This document shows, one piece after another, positions 1-12,109 of a DNA stretch of 64,000 bases. This stretch comes from Gnetum montanum. Its lineage: Eukaryota > Streptophyta > Gnetopsida > Gnetales > Gnetaceae. Position numbers and translations under genes: made by a program. The DNA lies in contig MNCI01015740.1 of the NCBI GenBank assembly GCA_015680685.1, positions 482,660 to 546,659 on the forward strand. The letters run 5' to 3'. Each line of letters opens with the position of its first letter. Within the stretch, counting starts at the first letter, position 1. Under the pieces are notes generated by a model, which had not been told where the DNA came from, did not search any database, and worked only from the letters and a program-made list of their open reading frames with translations.

Positions 1-1342
1 CAATCACCATTTATTTTGTTCATTTTCATCTTTGACATCCCTTTTTATTGGCGTTGTTGTTGTCTCTTTTTCTTCATCCTTCTTATTCCTTCTCTTTTTC
101 CATTCTGTCACTACTAGATGTTTGTAATTAGTCATGGGGGTCCTTGTCCAATTTTTTCAATTTTCTCCTAACCCCTACACCTTGGGTAGTCATCATTAGT
201 ATATCTTCAAAATCCGCATCAGCCATACCACAACTTAGCCAATGGACCTTACACTGGGGCAAGGTATCAACTGCATTGTGATTGTTTACCCTTGCTAATA
301 TTAGACTATGTTATGTGTGTAGATGGAAATCATACAACAATGGATTGGACCTAGAGGGAACACTTGGAATGGATCGATGCTGAAGTAGTTATGCAAGGAG
401 CAAGATTGATGGCACACTTATGGATGGACAACGAAAGGCACAATCTTGGCGTTGGTAGCAGCAGATTTCTTCTCTCTTCTCTCTCAGCTGCCAAATAAGG
501 CCTAATGTCAAATGTATAAAGTGTTCACTCTTGTTGTCGTAAACACCAATTTTGTCATGTTCTGTAATGATGATCCATTCACATGTCATCCCATTCACCA
601 TTAGTTCCATTCAAGTCAATAATCCCATACCTGCCCAATATTTTGTAAGGACTCAAGGATGAGTTTTTATTTAGTCATGAGGGTATGATGGGATGCGATA
701 TCACATAGGCTAGGATATCGCATATGCGATATCGCGTCCTTCCCTACAATATCATGTACGTGATATCGCAGCCTGCCACCAATTCTATAAATAAGAGGAA
801 GCTCTCCCTTGTTTCTTCATCTAGATCTAGACCTTAGCCAAACTCTTGCTTTTTCCATTCCATAGTTAGAATAATTTCCATGTGCCCGCAGTAGGAGTCC
901 CAAAGTGAATGGATCTTTATTCGATCAATTCTGTACCTGAGCACATAATTGTGTACGGAAATAAAGACAAAATTTTGGATAAACCTTGTAGTGCATGGAC
1001 TAAGATGAATAGGACTTTAATTATTAATAATTTTTTAAATGCTTTCTTAAGGACTTAATCTCTCTCAACCCTCAACTCCCATAGTTAAGTGCATTTAGTA
1101 TGACCGCTTCAAGCACATGCGTTACGCTTGGTAATCCCAGTAACAAATACCATTTGGTAATCCCAATAGCATTGCATTGGTTCAAGGTGTGAAACGGAAA
1201 GTGGGAATAGATGCTGATGCTAGGTTAATTAAGGNGATGTTCCATAAGGTGTGTAGGCACTTAGTTTGTGGAGTTTGACCGGATTGCACGTGCAACACTC
1301 GTATTCATATGGTTGAGTATAGGGGTACCTCACCACTCATCA
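1..1342 (+). repeat. Terminal (LTR-like) block of Athila-like element, left copy
   Basis: This block is homologous in inverted orientation to 10111-11650 and more weakly to about 8640-9953. All three copies end in CATCA at the same place, after which their sequences differ. Two boundary models are possible. In the first, the whole block is the 3' part of a long LTR that began before the window. In the second, a short LTR runs from TGATG at 686, directly after a G-rich tract (GAGGGTA), to CATCA at 1342, with 1-685 being 3' internal sequence. The block is closer to the D copy than to the right-hand copy of A, so it may not be the original partner of 9953. No TGG-initial primer site follows position 1342. 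Confidence 0.6.
686..793 (+). promoter_or_regulatory. U3-like promoter: GCGATATCGC palindromes then TATAAATA
   Basis: About four full or partial copies of the palindrome GCGATATCGC lie between 693 and 768. A TATAAATA box follows at 786-793. The inverted D copy has the same order (palindromes 10845-10945, TATA 10820-10827). The right-hand copy of A has TATAAATA at 9226-9233 but a different palindrome, TTCGACGTCGAA. The arrangement suggests an LTR promoter with repeated protein-binding sites; the binding protein is unknown. Confidence 0.5.
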
Positions 1343-1368
1343 AAGGTCAAAACTAGAACATGTAGTCC

Positions 1369-3420
1369 ATGAGTCACAATCCTAGTTCTAGTAAGAGTGG
1401 ATCCAATGAAAAAGAAGGATCTAGAGGGGCAAGTCAAGGCAAGGATGTGGACAAGAAACAAGATCGTGATCATGGTCATGATCGTTGAAGAGGTGGTAGC
1501 AAGCACTATGATGGCACTAGTCCTCCTTCCTCTTCAGCTTTATTGTCATCTTCTTCTTTTGCTGGCTTTGATCATGACCACAAGAGGTAAGACCATGATG
1601 GAGATGAGTGAAATGATTGACAAGACTGAAATGATCAAAGGGACCATTAGGAAAGGCAAGATTAAGGGTGTAGACATTTAAGAGAGGCACACCACCATGA
1701 ACAAAGGGGTAGTAGAGGACATCATAGGCATCATGATCATGACCTCGATGAGCCTTTTCTTTCTACCTAAAGTATGCTTAATATCATAGAGGCAGTACGA
1801 ATTCCAACAAGGCATGTGAAGGATAGTCAGATCAAAAGGCTAGACATAAACAATATTTCTTGGTTCAAAGGAGGATATAACTTTGATCTATAGAACCATC
1901 TCCAATTTTTTCAAGATGCATGTGCCTTTCAAAACATAGAGAATGAGTGGAATAAACTTAAATTATTTCCATGGACACTCATCAAAGAAGTAGAGAACTT
2001 GTACCAATTCCTAGAACTAGAATCTATCAGACGATGGAGTTCCATGCTTGAATTGTTTAATGATAAATATCAAACATACTCCAAAGTGTCCAACTTGAGA
2101 AGGCAAATCTAAGGATGAAAAAAAAAACACACAAACACTTGGATTCCATCATCATCCAATACTATTCCTTAATGCACAAATGTCCTAGCCATGGTTATTC
2201 TCGACTGAATCAACTTCACCACATTGTAGATGGGCTTCAATCAGAAACGAGGAGAACCCTTGGTGTCTATGCCCAAGGATGACTATCAAAATTAAGTGTC
2301 CATTAGATACAAAGACTAATCAAGTAGGTGGCTAAAGAGTAGGACGAATTAAGAAAAAGAGAAAGTGTAGAAGAGTATAATTGCGATCCTTTCATTTGCA
2401 AAAGGAAGGTTTGATTCTATGATAGTGAGGAAGAATTCACATTTGATGAGATGATGAATAAGAAAACCATGCCACTACAAAAATTTTAATCGAAAATTAC
2501 AACCAAAGTTGATTAGTTATGAGACTCCATGGATAGCAAATTTCAAGTTGTCCTAAAAATTGCTAAAGAGTCCAAAGAACAAGGTAGTGATCATGAGCGT
2601 AGGAGGTGTAAGGAAGTTGAATGTGCCTATCAAAAAGGTAAGGGCAAGATTGCTACAATAGAAGAAGTTGCAAAAAGAAAATTAGATGATGGTGGTGGAT
2701 GTGACATCTACCAGTATGTACATCCTAAGGGATGTTTCCCCATAGTTTCACATTTACATGAGTCTAGGTTGTATGCTTTAAATCCACGACTAACACAAAG
2801 GCAAACATTTAGAAGATTGTCTTATCCTCAAAGTAATTTTAGGAAATCCTACTAGCAATAGCAATATTATCCTAGTAGAACTCCATCATAACCATATGAG
2901 TAGTATTAATAATGGCAACAACCATAATCATGGGCGCTGGCACCACCAAGGTAATAATACCTTTATAGACAGCTTGATCCCTTTGGGTACTATGTTTAAC
3001 AACCCTTGTCTCCACATGACTCCTCCAATCATGTTTCTACTTTCCAATCTTTCTTCCATCCTTCTTATTATTATCAAACTCATTCTCCACATGAAAGAAG
3101 GGATGCCACCTCTTACCTTTATCCTCCTCCTATCCCTACACCTCTTCCTCCTCTAGTTATATAACTATCATCTACTCCACCTATGCAAGGTTAACTACTA
3201 GCTCAACCACAACAATGCAACACTACTAGGGCTATTAATCTACAACCAGATCATCAACAAAGTGGGTTGAATACTTGATTAGAGAAAAGATCCTTCTTTT
3301 GATATGGTAGTCCACCTCAGCCCTCAAATACACTTGTAGTTGACAAAACTATTTCTTCATCTTCCTCTGTATCAAATTCCTTTGAGTCCCCTTCAAAACA
3401 AAATCTACCTAATATATATA
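1369..3420 (+). pseudogene. Degenerate gag of Athila-like element A
   Basis: The likely start ATG at 1369 opens a Ser/Gly/Asp-rich N-terminus that reaches a stop near 1487. The frame then continues through many stops. The capsid-like core at about 1840-2110 has the pattern NHLQFFQDACAFQNIENEW followed by SIRRWSSMLELFNDKY, typical of plant Ty3/gypsy Gag. The same core is readable on the minus strand at 48338-48670 in element D. The 2529-2855 stretch is a longer open piece of the Gag C-terminal part, followed by a Pro/Gln/Ser-rich linker leading into the protease. In a live element Gag would form the virus-like particle. The ATG lies only about 27 bases after the terminal block, which is unusually close. 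Confidence 0.7.
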
Positions 3421-3439
3421 CTATAATACTTACTCGCAT

Positions 3440-4380
3440 TGTATTTGATTGGAACCATACTAGAAACCTTCCCAAGAAATTAGCCAATCTTGGAAGTCCT
3501 CTTATTTATTTGCAGATTACTGGGAATGAACTATGCAAAGCTCTTCTTGACTTAGGTTTTGGTGTCAATTAATTTCTCATGAGATGTACATTGCATGGAA
3601 CCTACCTCCTCTTAAGAAGAGTAATATCATATTAGAATTAGCAAACTAATTCATCACTATTCTATTGGAACTAGTGGAAGACATTGTGACCATTGTTTAT
3701 GGTTGATCTTATCTTGTTGATTTCCTAATGATTAAGGTAGCAAATTGCAAAGGGGATTTCCCAATCGTTATGGAAAGGGTATGCCTGAACACTGTGGATG
3801 CACGAATGGGCATCAAAGATCTTTTCTTGGAAATATCCAAAGAAAATGCATTCGAAAAGGTTGAGAAGAAGTGAGTTCCATGCATCATGTACAACAATAC
3901 ATGGTGCAACTATGTGCAAAAACTCTGGGCCATGAAATAAGCATCTATCTCTACATGCAAGTAGTGTGCACAAGAAGAAAATATTTAAAGGTTTTTGTAC
4001 ATAGCAGCCACAAAATAGGAAGGCACCTAATGACTAACCATTGATTTTGAGAGTAGCACACTTTGCATGGAATCGACTAAGAGGCTAACATGAGCATATG
4101 TCCCAAGCATGGAAGAAATAAAGCAAGTTAATTACCAACTCTCTAATAATGCAAATGATGATACTTATTAGTGAGAGTTGGAAATTCTTGAAAGTTTCAA
4201 GAAAGAGCCCCTTGAACTAAAAACGTTACTAGCCAGAATGGAATATGTGTTTTTAAAAAATGGGAAGCCAATCATAATCAATGCAAATCTCATTCCAGAG
4301 TAGAAAAAAATGCTATTGAATGTGGTTGAAAAATGGTCAATAGATTTTTCTTGGTCATATCCTAAACTCACAAGGATTAA
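3440..4380 (+). pseudogene. Degenerate aspartic protease and linker, element A
   Basis: The segment LGSPLIYLQITGNELCKALLD at about 3490-3555 aligns with the D copy, where the catalytic motif reads DSG. Here it reads D-L-G, so the active-site Ser is lost. The following LVEDIVTIVYG and KGDFPIVM motifs at about 3670-3770 match the retropepsin fold region of D. Several stops interrupt the frame. The linker to RT (about 3900-4380) retains the motif ELKTLLARMEYVFL before the RT domain. In life this enzyme would process Gag-Pol. Confidence 0.7.
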
Positions 4381-5640
4381 TCCTAGGATATGCTACCATC
4401 GCATCTACATTGATCTAGCCATGAAGCCAAAGAGATAGCCACAAAGGCAATTAAATCCCAAACTAAAGTAGATCGTCAAAGAGAAAATTGAACAACTCCT
4501 TAAGGCATGGTTCATTTACCTCATTTTGGATAGTGAGTGGGTTATTCCACTCATAATTATGCTAAAGAAAGAAGGCAAGTGGTGAGTCTACATCAATTTT
4601 CGGTTGCTGAATATGGCAACATTCAAGAACCATTTTCCATTTCCATTTGTTAATTAGGTGTTAGACACAATATCTGGGCATTACTACTACAGTTTTCTAA
4701 ATGGTTATAGTAGCTATAACCAAATTAAAATTGCACTAAAGAATCAAGTGAAGATAATATTCACAAGTCATTGGGGAACTTTTGCATATCACAAGATGCC
4801 ATTTGGTCTATGCAATGCTCCTACTACATTTCAATGCCTGGTTCTGAGAAGTTTTCAATAGTAAATTGGAAGTGATGTGGAAGTCTTCATGGATGACTTT
4901 TCCACTTATGGAGCTACATTTGAGCAAGCCCTGGATTTCCTTAAGTAAGTGCTAAAATGATGTGTTGAAACCAACTTACGATTCAATTGGCAAAAAATTC
5001 ACCTAATGGTCTAGGAAGGCATTATATTGGGGCATAGAATATCACAAGAAGGAATTGAGGTAGACCCTAAGAAAATAAGGGTTATCCAAGGAATAACTGG
5101 CCAACCAAAAATTTTCAAAGATGTTCGATCATTCCTTGGACATACAGGCTGCTACTAGCGATTCATAAAGAATTTTTTTAAGATCACAAAATCATTGGTG
5201 GAGCCAACAAAGAAAGATGCTCCATTTTTTTGGACCATGAAATATGAAAAAGCATTTCAAGAATTGAAAGAGAAACTTGTAGAAACTCCAATCCTACAAG
5301 CACTTGACTCGTCCAGACCATTTCAATTCATGACGGATGCATCAAATTATGCCTTGGAAGCCATGCTTACAGAGATGGATGACAAGAAATATCCATACTA
5401 CATCCATTACACTAGCCAAAGCATTATGGGTGCACAAATAAACTACACCACTATAGAAAAAGAATTGATGGTAGTGGTGTTTGCTCTAGATAAGTTTAGG
5501 CATTATGTGCTTAGATACAAGGCGTTTGTGCACATGGACAACAATGTCATTCACTTTCTGATGAACAAGCCAATGGTGAATCCCCATGTCATATAGTGGC
5601 TAGTGATCTTGGAAGAATTTGATCTTACAATGGTAGATAG
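4381..5640 (+). pseudogene. Degenerate reverse transcriptase and RNase H, element A
   Basis: RT motifs appear in order: WVIPLIIMLKKEGKW at about 4540, LLNMATFKNHFPFPF near 4610, FLNGYSSYNQI near 4695, GTFAYHKMPFGLCNAPTTFQ near 4780, the catalytic VFMDDF near 4890, then GHRISQEGIEVDPKKI near 5035. The MPFGLCNAP form and VFMDDF are characteristic of Athila-like plant gypsy elements. An RNase H domain follows (5195-5596), beginning around the FQFMTDASNYALEAML motif near 5320. No second RNase H is visible. Stops and frameshifts near 4640, 4860, 4950 and 5155 show the copy is dead. Confidence 0.85.
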
Positions 5641-5879
5641 AAAGGGCACTAAGAATGTGATCTTTACTCACTTGTCTTGGTTGCAATGGGACAACAAAGA
5701 TAAAGAAAACCAACTATTTGATATGTTTCCTAATGAACTTCTCTTTGCTAGGGCTATAACTAAATAATTTCCTAATGAGCCTAAATGGTATAATGACATT
5801 CTCACCTATCTTCTCACCTAAGAGATGCCATAATGGTTGGACCACTAGAAGAAATAATAGTTTCTTCACCAGGTAAAAC

Positions 5880-7060
5880 ACTTCATGGATATCAATGGAC
5901 ACCTCTACAAGGTGTGCACCGATGGCTTGGTTCGTTGGGATGTCCCTAATGCTGATTAACTATGCATTCTCCAAGATGCACATGAAGGTATTTGAGGAGG
6001 AAACTATGCTGGGAGATGCACAACCATTAAAATCCTAATGGTAGGATACTATTGGCCAATAATATTCAAGGATGCTTACCATTATGTCTACTCCTATGAA
6101 CAATGCCAAGGAGATGATGGAATGATTGCTCAAATAGAGGGACTTCAACAATGGATTCAACCACTAGAATCCTTTAATATATGGGACATTAATTTCATGG
6201 GTCCCATCACATCCATGTCAAATGAAAAGATGTACATCATATTCACTATTGACTATTATACAAAATGAATAGAAATAGCAACTATCATTGACTGTACATC
6301 TTCTACTGCTGCTCGATTTGTACAAAAAAATGTTGTAAATAGGTTTGGTATACCATGTGCAATAATTTCTAATAATGGAACTTACTTTACAAGCACTACT
6401 TTTCAGAAGCTTATGCAATGCTTGGGGGTTGAACATATACTCACAACACCCTACCACCCCAAGCTAAGGTTACCAATAGCGAAATCATGAGGATTCTAAT
6501 AAGAACTGTTAGCAAAATATAGGAAAGACTAGAGCACAAAACTCAATGATGCTCTTTAGACCTACCACTCAACATGAAAACTTCCTATAAGTTATTCTCC
6601 TTATGAGCTTGTGTATGAAAAATTACCAACACTCCCTATTCAATCCGAGCTTTGTACACTTTTAACAGCTTGTGACCTCAACTTTGACTTAAGTTTAGCC
6701 CAAAAATAAAGACTAATGAATCTCAAATTACTAGAAAAAAATCAATTAGTAGCCCTATCATCTAACAAGTTACACAAGGCCTACAACAAAAAGTTCCATG
6801 ACCTTAAAATCAAAAAAGTCAAATTTCAATTGGGAGATAAGGTTTTCTATTGGAACCCCACACATGTACCTCAATGAACTAATTTCCAAATGTTGTGGAA
6901 AGGAACTTACAACATTTACAAAACTTTTTCTTCTAGGGCCATGATGATCTACAAACTTAAGATCCCAGACAAAAAATAGATAGTCAACATTCAACAAATC
7001 AAACCTTTCCATGAGCATAAGCCAACTAATACAACAAACACCTCGTCGAATGGACAATCA
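5880..7060 (+). pseudogene. Degenerate integrase, element A
   Basis: The zinc-binding region is recognisable around 5980-6110 (AHEG, then MVGYYWPIIFKDA and C-x2-C remnant). The core begins at WDINFMGPITSMSN near 6185 with the first catalytic Asp. The second acidic motif reads ISNNGTYF near 6365, where an Asp-Asn-Gly would be expected, so the second catalytic Asp is changed. The C-terminal half (PYELVYEK near 6600, then KFQLGDKVFYWNP near 6820) is typical of gypsy integrase ends. Multiple stops and small indels lie between 6460 and 6860. Confidence 0.75.
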
Positions 7061-7345
7061 TGCTCCATATTTTGAATATCCTCCTTTCAACTTAGCTGTG
7101 GGGAAGATGGCCATCCATGCTAATCATATAAGCAGCTCCTTAGTTTTTCAACTTTTTTTATACATTTTTTTTGTTTTACAACTTTTGTTTTACACATTCT
7201 TTATTTTACATCTTCTTGTTTTCATCTTATTAATATTTTATAATTTTTTTTACACCATCATTAGTACATTTGCTATTTTTTCAAATATTTTACACCTTTT
7301 AAATATTTTTTTATTTTGGTGTGATTTTATAACTTTTTGTTAATA
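7061..7345 (+). other. Post-integrase T-rich segment conserved between A and D
   Basis: GTGGGGAAGATGGCC at about 7098-7112 is a polypurine-like tract followed by TGG. The same segment with the same T-rich continuation is found on the minus strand at about 46790-46970 in D. It could be a polypurine tract at the start of a long LTR, or conserved 3' untranslated sequence. No gene is seen here. Confidence 0.45.
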
Positions 7346-8639
7346 AGTGCTAGGTACACTAGTAATGCGTTGATTGATGGTGGTATGTACTATTTTGTTA
7401 TTTGATTGTTGGTGTTTGGTTTCTAGCTTTGAATTTCATTACAAATGATTAGGACATGGTTTCTATTTCATGCAACGAGTAGTGAGTCTACAGCATCCAC
7501 CCATCCACAAACTCTATGATATTCCTTGTTCTGAAAATATACAGTCCATTTTTCATTAACAAAAATTTAACAAATTTGTAACTTTGGTAGTTTCCATAAT
7601 TGGAAAGGATTTAAAGGTTTGAATAGGGTGTGAATTCAAGGGAATTTGGTATTCTTTGTGCCTTTCTATTTGCCTGGGTGCATGTGTGTATTCATGGATT
7701 TCTTACTTCTATGTCAATTAATAAAAGGAAGTTGAATAAGTCTTTGCATGTTGTGGTTCTCATCAAAAAAAAATTATGGTAATTCAAAGCACACCCCTTA
7801 GACAAAATAAGTGCATATTTCTTTGCATGGTGTGGTTTCCATTTCAGAAAAAAATGATGGAAATTCAAAGCACACCCCTTAGATAAAATAAATAGGCTAC
7901 AAGCACTAGTTATAAAACTATAAAGACATGTTTCCCATGCCTAAAGGTCTCTTTTAACTAAGGCCCTTCCTCACTTCATACTTCTCTTTTCTTCTTTAAT
8001 AAGGAATAGTGATTGTTTTGTGGGAGCACTATTGTGTCTCGTGGGGATAGACTAGTCTTAGAATGACAATGCAAAGTCACTGAATGAGGTTGGTTTTGTT
8101 CTGGACTAATGATGGATCTTATCAAGGTCATTTAACCATAAAATCCACAAGGAACTTCATGTGACCTTAATTGGAAACTCCATTCCACACTCTCTCATCT
8201 ATCTATGGTTTCCACGTCTCACCTCACTACTACTTACATGTTCTTGTTCAATGTCCTAGTTTGATGTGTCAGAATTCTTAGGTAGTTTCTTCCAAGTTTT
8301 TGTACATAACCTTTCATAACCATTAATCATCCATAAAGCCCATAGACTCTTTGGTGTGAAGTTATGCAAGGCCATCAAAGGCCTATGCCTACTTTGGGGA
8401 GGATCCACTTGCATATCTTTTGGTTGGATTAGTTAAGTTCTTTACCCTTAAACACTCTTACAATCAAATATTTTTATTTACCCCATCATTGACATCCAAT
8501 TATGCACATTTTCACAACATTTTTTAGTAAACTTTTCTTTTTATTTTTGTGAATTCTTGCACCCTCTTCAAATATTTTCTTGTGTTGAACTTTTTCAAAT
8601 TCAATGGACCGCTTATCTATTTTACTCTATTTGTCAACC
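7346..8639. other. Non-coding 3' region of element A
   Basis: No supported coding sequence is present. The start of this stretch (to about 7440) is still alignable with D across the C insertion point: the phrase around AATAAGTGCTAGG in A matches AATAAGTGTTC in D, then GTTTGGTTT in both. Most of the remainder has no partner in the window apart from the tandem duplication at 7743-7896. Confidence 0.5.
7743..7896. repeat. Two-copy tandem duplication, unit about 77 bp
   Basis: Unit one (about 7743-7820) and unit two (about 7821-7896) both run from TTTGCATG(T/G)TGTGGTT through ATTCAAAGCACACCCCTTAGA to AAAATAA. They differ by a handful of substitutions and one small indel. It is a local duplication within the 3' region of A. 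Confidence 0.8.
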
Positions 8640-9953
8640 TTCTCACTAACACTACTAAAGGAATCAATTTACCACAATCACAACCTAGCCAAGTGTAACA
8701 ACCAATGAGACAAGGCATTTAATAGCTATGTATTACACATTGCATATTAATCCACGATTCTATTGTGATTGTAGGGAGAAGCATGGACTGGAAATGGGAC
8801 TATCTTCATCAAGGATGATGTAGCAGTACCACACAATATGGATCATTCATGATTATTGGATCTTCTCTCTCATTCTTTAGCTACCAAGAGGCATTGGATG
8901 TTAGTTTTATCTAGGATGTTTAGTTCTCTTATCATGAACACCCAATTTTGTAAAGATTGTAACTCTGTACACTTGAGCACCTAGATTCTGTTTATTACAT
9001 CTGGGTCAATTTTGTATGTTAGTCAATAATCTTGTACCTATTCAATATTTTGTAAGGAACTTGTTCCTCCTCTTCTTCACTCAAGGATGAGTTTTCATTC
9101 AATCGTGGGGATATGATGAATCACATTTTTCATTTACTCTAATGTTGGAGCCTTAACGTTGGGTATTCGACGTCGAATCCAAGATGTGATGTCAAGTATC
9201 CAATGTCACAAGATACATGCCAGCCTATAAATATAACACTTAGGCTCACAATTTCCAATTAGTTTTATATTAGTTTTTAGTCAGATTAGCAAAGCTCTTG
9301 CAGTTTGTTTTCTCCAAAGTTAGAATATTTTCTGAGTGCCTACAACAAGAGGCTAAGTGTGTATGGGTTTTTTTTTGAACACTACTATACCTGAGTGCAA
9401 TAGTGTGTCAAGAATAAAAACAAATTATTTTGACAATCCTTGTAGCACTGAGAATAGATTAATGTTTTTTTAATGCAATTTACTTTAATTCCTTTCAATT
9501 AAGAAATTAATTTCTAATTGTTAATGAACACAAGCATGACCACTTTGAGCATACATACAATGCTTGGTAACCCAACAATGCTTAACGTTTGGTAGCGTAG
9601 TAGCGCTATATGTGTTCAAGATGTGTCCAAGAAAGTGGGATGGGTACTTGTGTTAGGCTAGCTAAGCAGTAGATGAATTAGATCTTCAATTACTTTACCT
9701 TTCATTCTTGTTGTAGGTGATCAAATTTATAAAACATAAAATGAGAAAAATCATATACCTCAATTACAATTAAATCATACCTTTGAGATTCACAAGTGTA
9801 GTTGGGAAGATAATGAATGTTCTCAACGTCCATTTCACTTCCTAGAGGAACTAGTGCACTGGTGAACTAGAGGTCCACGAAATTCGAACAGATCACACGT
9901 AAATGCCTTAGTGATTTGTATGGTTGGGCATAGGGATACCTTGCCTTTCATCA
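8640..9953 (+). repeat. Right terminal (LTR-like) block of Athila-like element A
   Basis: This block is collinear with 1-1342 but clearly more diverged from it than 1-1342 is from the D copy. It contains a G-rich tract (CGTGGGGATA, 9104-9113), TGATG at 9114, the palindrome TTCGACGTCGAA near 9167, TATAAATA at 9226-9233 and a terminal CATCA at 9953. If the short-LTR model is right the LTR is 9114-9953. If the long-LTR model is right it starts near 7106. Confidence 0.6.
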
Positions 9954-10110
9954 CCAGTGTTAGATGGTAAAAATAAAGAAGAGGTGGGACCTTAAAAATA
10001 ATTATTTGTAGGTTGAGTCATTTGAAATGGAATGGGAGTTTGGAACATAGCATTGGTCATTTGGAAAGTTAGCAAAGGTAGAGGATTAGATTGCATAGAA
10101 TTACTAATGT
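9954..10110. other. Spacer between the facing ends of elements A and D
   Basis: This is 157 bp of sequence between the CATCA end of A (+) and the CATCA end of D (-). It may be old flanking sequence. On the minus strand, a short ATG-starting Asn/Pro/Gln-rich reading begins about 15 bases after the D end, loosely recalling the start of gag in A, so it could instead be a remnant of an Athila-like 5' leader. I cannot decide between the two. Confidence 0.3.
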
Positions 10111-11228
10111 TGATGAGTGGCGAGGTACCCCTACACTCAACCATATGAATACAAGCATAGCACACGCGATCCAGTTGAACTTTGTAGACTAAGTGCCTCC
10201 ACGTCTTATGGAACACTCAAGGTTAATTATTCGTTGTCTTTCCAAACTTACTTGTATTTTTCACAGTTGTATGGTTCAGTAAGTCTGAGGTATATGATTT
10301 TTATGACTTTTCAGTTTTATCTCCTATGCTAATGAGGTGAAGGGTGAAGAGACTAATTAACTAACTAACTAAGCTTTAATTAACCTAGCATCAGTATCCA
10401 TTCCCACTTACTGTTCACACCCTAAACCAATGCAACCTTGGTTACCAAACACTAATCGTTGTTGGGATCACCAAGCGTAACGCATGTGCTCGAAGCAGTC
10501 GTACTGAGGCACTTAACTAGGAGAGAAGGGTTAAGAGAGATTTAATGAATAATAAAGATATTAAATGATACATAGTAAATAACAATAAATAAAATCCTAT
10601 TTAGCCTATTCCATGCACTACAAGGTTTATCCAAGAATTTCATCTTTATTTCCATACACAAACATGTGTTTAGGTACAATATTTGCTCAAATAAAGATCC
10701 ATTCACTTTGAAGCTCCTATTGCGGGCACATGGAAAATATTCTATCTCTAGAGGGATCAAACTACTAGATTTTCACTACAGTCTAGGTCTAGAATGAGAA
10801 AAAAGGGAGAGCCACCTCTTATTTATAGATTTGATGGTGCACTACGATATTGCATACGCGATATCGCAGGGCAAGACGTGATATTGCGAGGGATGCAATA
10901 TCGCGACGGACACGCGATATCGTAGCCCATGCAATATCACGTCCCATCATACCCCCATGACTTAATAAAAAATTTTCCTTGAGTTCCTTAAAAAATATTG
11001 GGAAGGTATGGGATTATTGACTGAATGGAACTAATGGGATGGCATGTGAACAGATCATCATTACAAGACAAGACAAAATTGGTGTTCATGACAACAAGAG
11101 TGAACACTTTATACATTTGACATCAAGCCTTATTTGGCAGCTAAGAAAGAGAGAGAGGAAGAAATTTTGCTACTGCCAATGCCAAGATTGTGCTTTTTTT
11201 TATCTATCCATAAGCGCGCCATCGATCT

Positions 11229-11312
11229 TGTTCCTTGCATAACTACTTCAGCACCGGTCCATTCCAAGTNCTGTTCCTTGCATAACTACTTCAGCACCGG
11301 TCCATTCCAAGT
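11229..11312. other. 41-bp direct duplication around a single N (likely assembly join)
   Basis: The segment 11229-11269 is repeated without visible change at 11272-11312, with an N at 11270. Perfect identity in a region where every other repeat is diverged points to overlapping contig ends, not biology. The homologous place in the left copy (about 360-400) is single. Confidence 0.8.
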
Positions 11313-11879
11313 GTTCCCTCCAAATCCAATTCATTGTTGTACGATTTCCATCTACACACACAACACAATCATTATATTAGTAAGGGTAAATGAATTTCAA
11401 TACAATTGATACCTTGCTTCGATAAAAGGTCCATTGGCTAAGTTGTGGTATGGCTAATATGGGTCTGGAGATATATTCATGGCAACTACCGAAGGTGTAG
11501 GGGTTAGGAGAAAATTGAAAAAAATTTGATCTGGACCCCAATGACTAAGAGCGAACCTCTGGTAGAAATAGAATGGAGAAAGAAAAGGAATAAGAAAGAT
11601 GGAGAAAAAGAAAGATCCATCTTGAAAAGGAATAATAAAGATCCATTCTTGAACAATATTTGCAATTAATTTGAGAAATGCCTAGTCACTAATTCGTTAA
11701 TAGTTCTTATTAGAAAGGGATTGTACAATTCCAAGCCGAGAGAAACCATAGAAATCATGGATGTATGAATGAAGTGGAATCATTACCTATCAGATCAAAA
11801 GAACCATACCTTAGTATCAACATCATAACTTAAAGGTAAAAACCAAACATTAGCAATGAATATAAACACAATTCATACC

Positions 11880-11884
11880 ATCAC
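11880..11884. other. Left target-site duplication of element C
   Basis: ATCAC here pairs with ATCAT at 46767-46771. The Athila-like sequence on either side becomes continuous, and alignable with A near 7330-7400, when C is removed. Confidence 0.75.
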
Positions 11885-12109
11885 TGAAACACCGTGGAAA
11901 TCGTGAATCGGCCTAAGGCGAAGATTCACGATTCGGGCGAAAGTTCATGACAAAATTTCAGAAGATAGAAACAAAGCAAAGCGAGGCAAAGAGGCACGCA
12001 GAGTCAAGTCTCCAAGTTCCATACAAATTTCAATCTTACTATGTTTTCTTTCTTTACGCTACATTACGCAACATAGCGTAGTGACACGTAGCGTAACTCT
12101 GCTTAACAT
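11885..12109 (+). repeat. 5' LTR of element C, first part
   Basis: This 225-bp piece matches the start of the C 3' LTR (45175 onward), including the features AATTTCAGAAGA and GCAAAGCGAGGCAAAGAGG that B's LTR lacks. It stops exactly where B begins (12110) and resumes at 29587. Confidence 0.9.
12105..12109. other. Left target-site duplication of element B
   Basis: AACAT here pairs with AAAAT at 29582-29586. The undisturbed site in the C 3' LTR reads CTTAACATAGCC (about 45385). Confidence 0.8.

Larger units (their letters stand above)
10111..11884 (-). repeat. 3' terminal block of Athila-like element D (minus strand)
   Basis: Read on the minus strand this matches 1-1342: the same promoter-region palindromes, TATAAATA (10820-10827), the G-rich tract CATGGGGGTA (10950-10959) before TGATGGGA, and the CATCA end at 10111. 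At 11884 the sequence is cut by element C and continues at 46767, where the A-D alignment picks up without a break. D is therefore the outer, older element of the nest. Confidence 0.75.

Noticed and set aside
389-610. Minus-strand frame of 73 residues, also found inverted at 11039-11242
   Set aside because: It looked like a conserved small protein, but both copies are within the same terminal repeat family, so nucleotide homology explains it; the right A block does not keep the frame.
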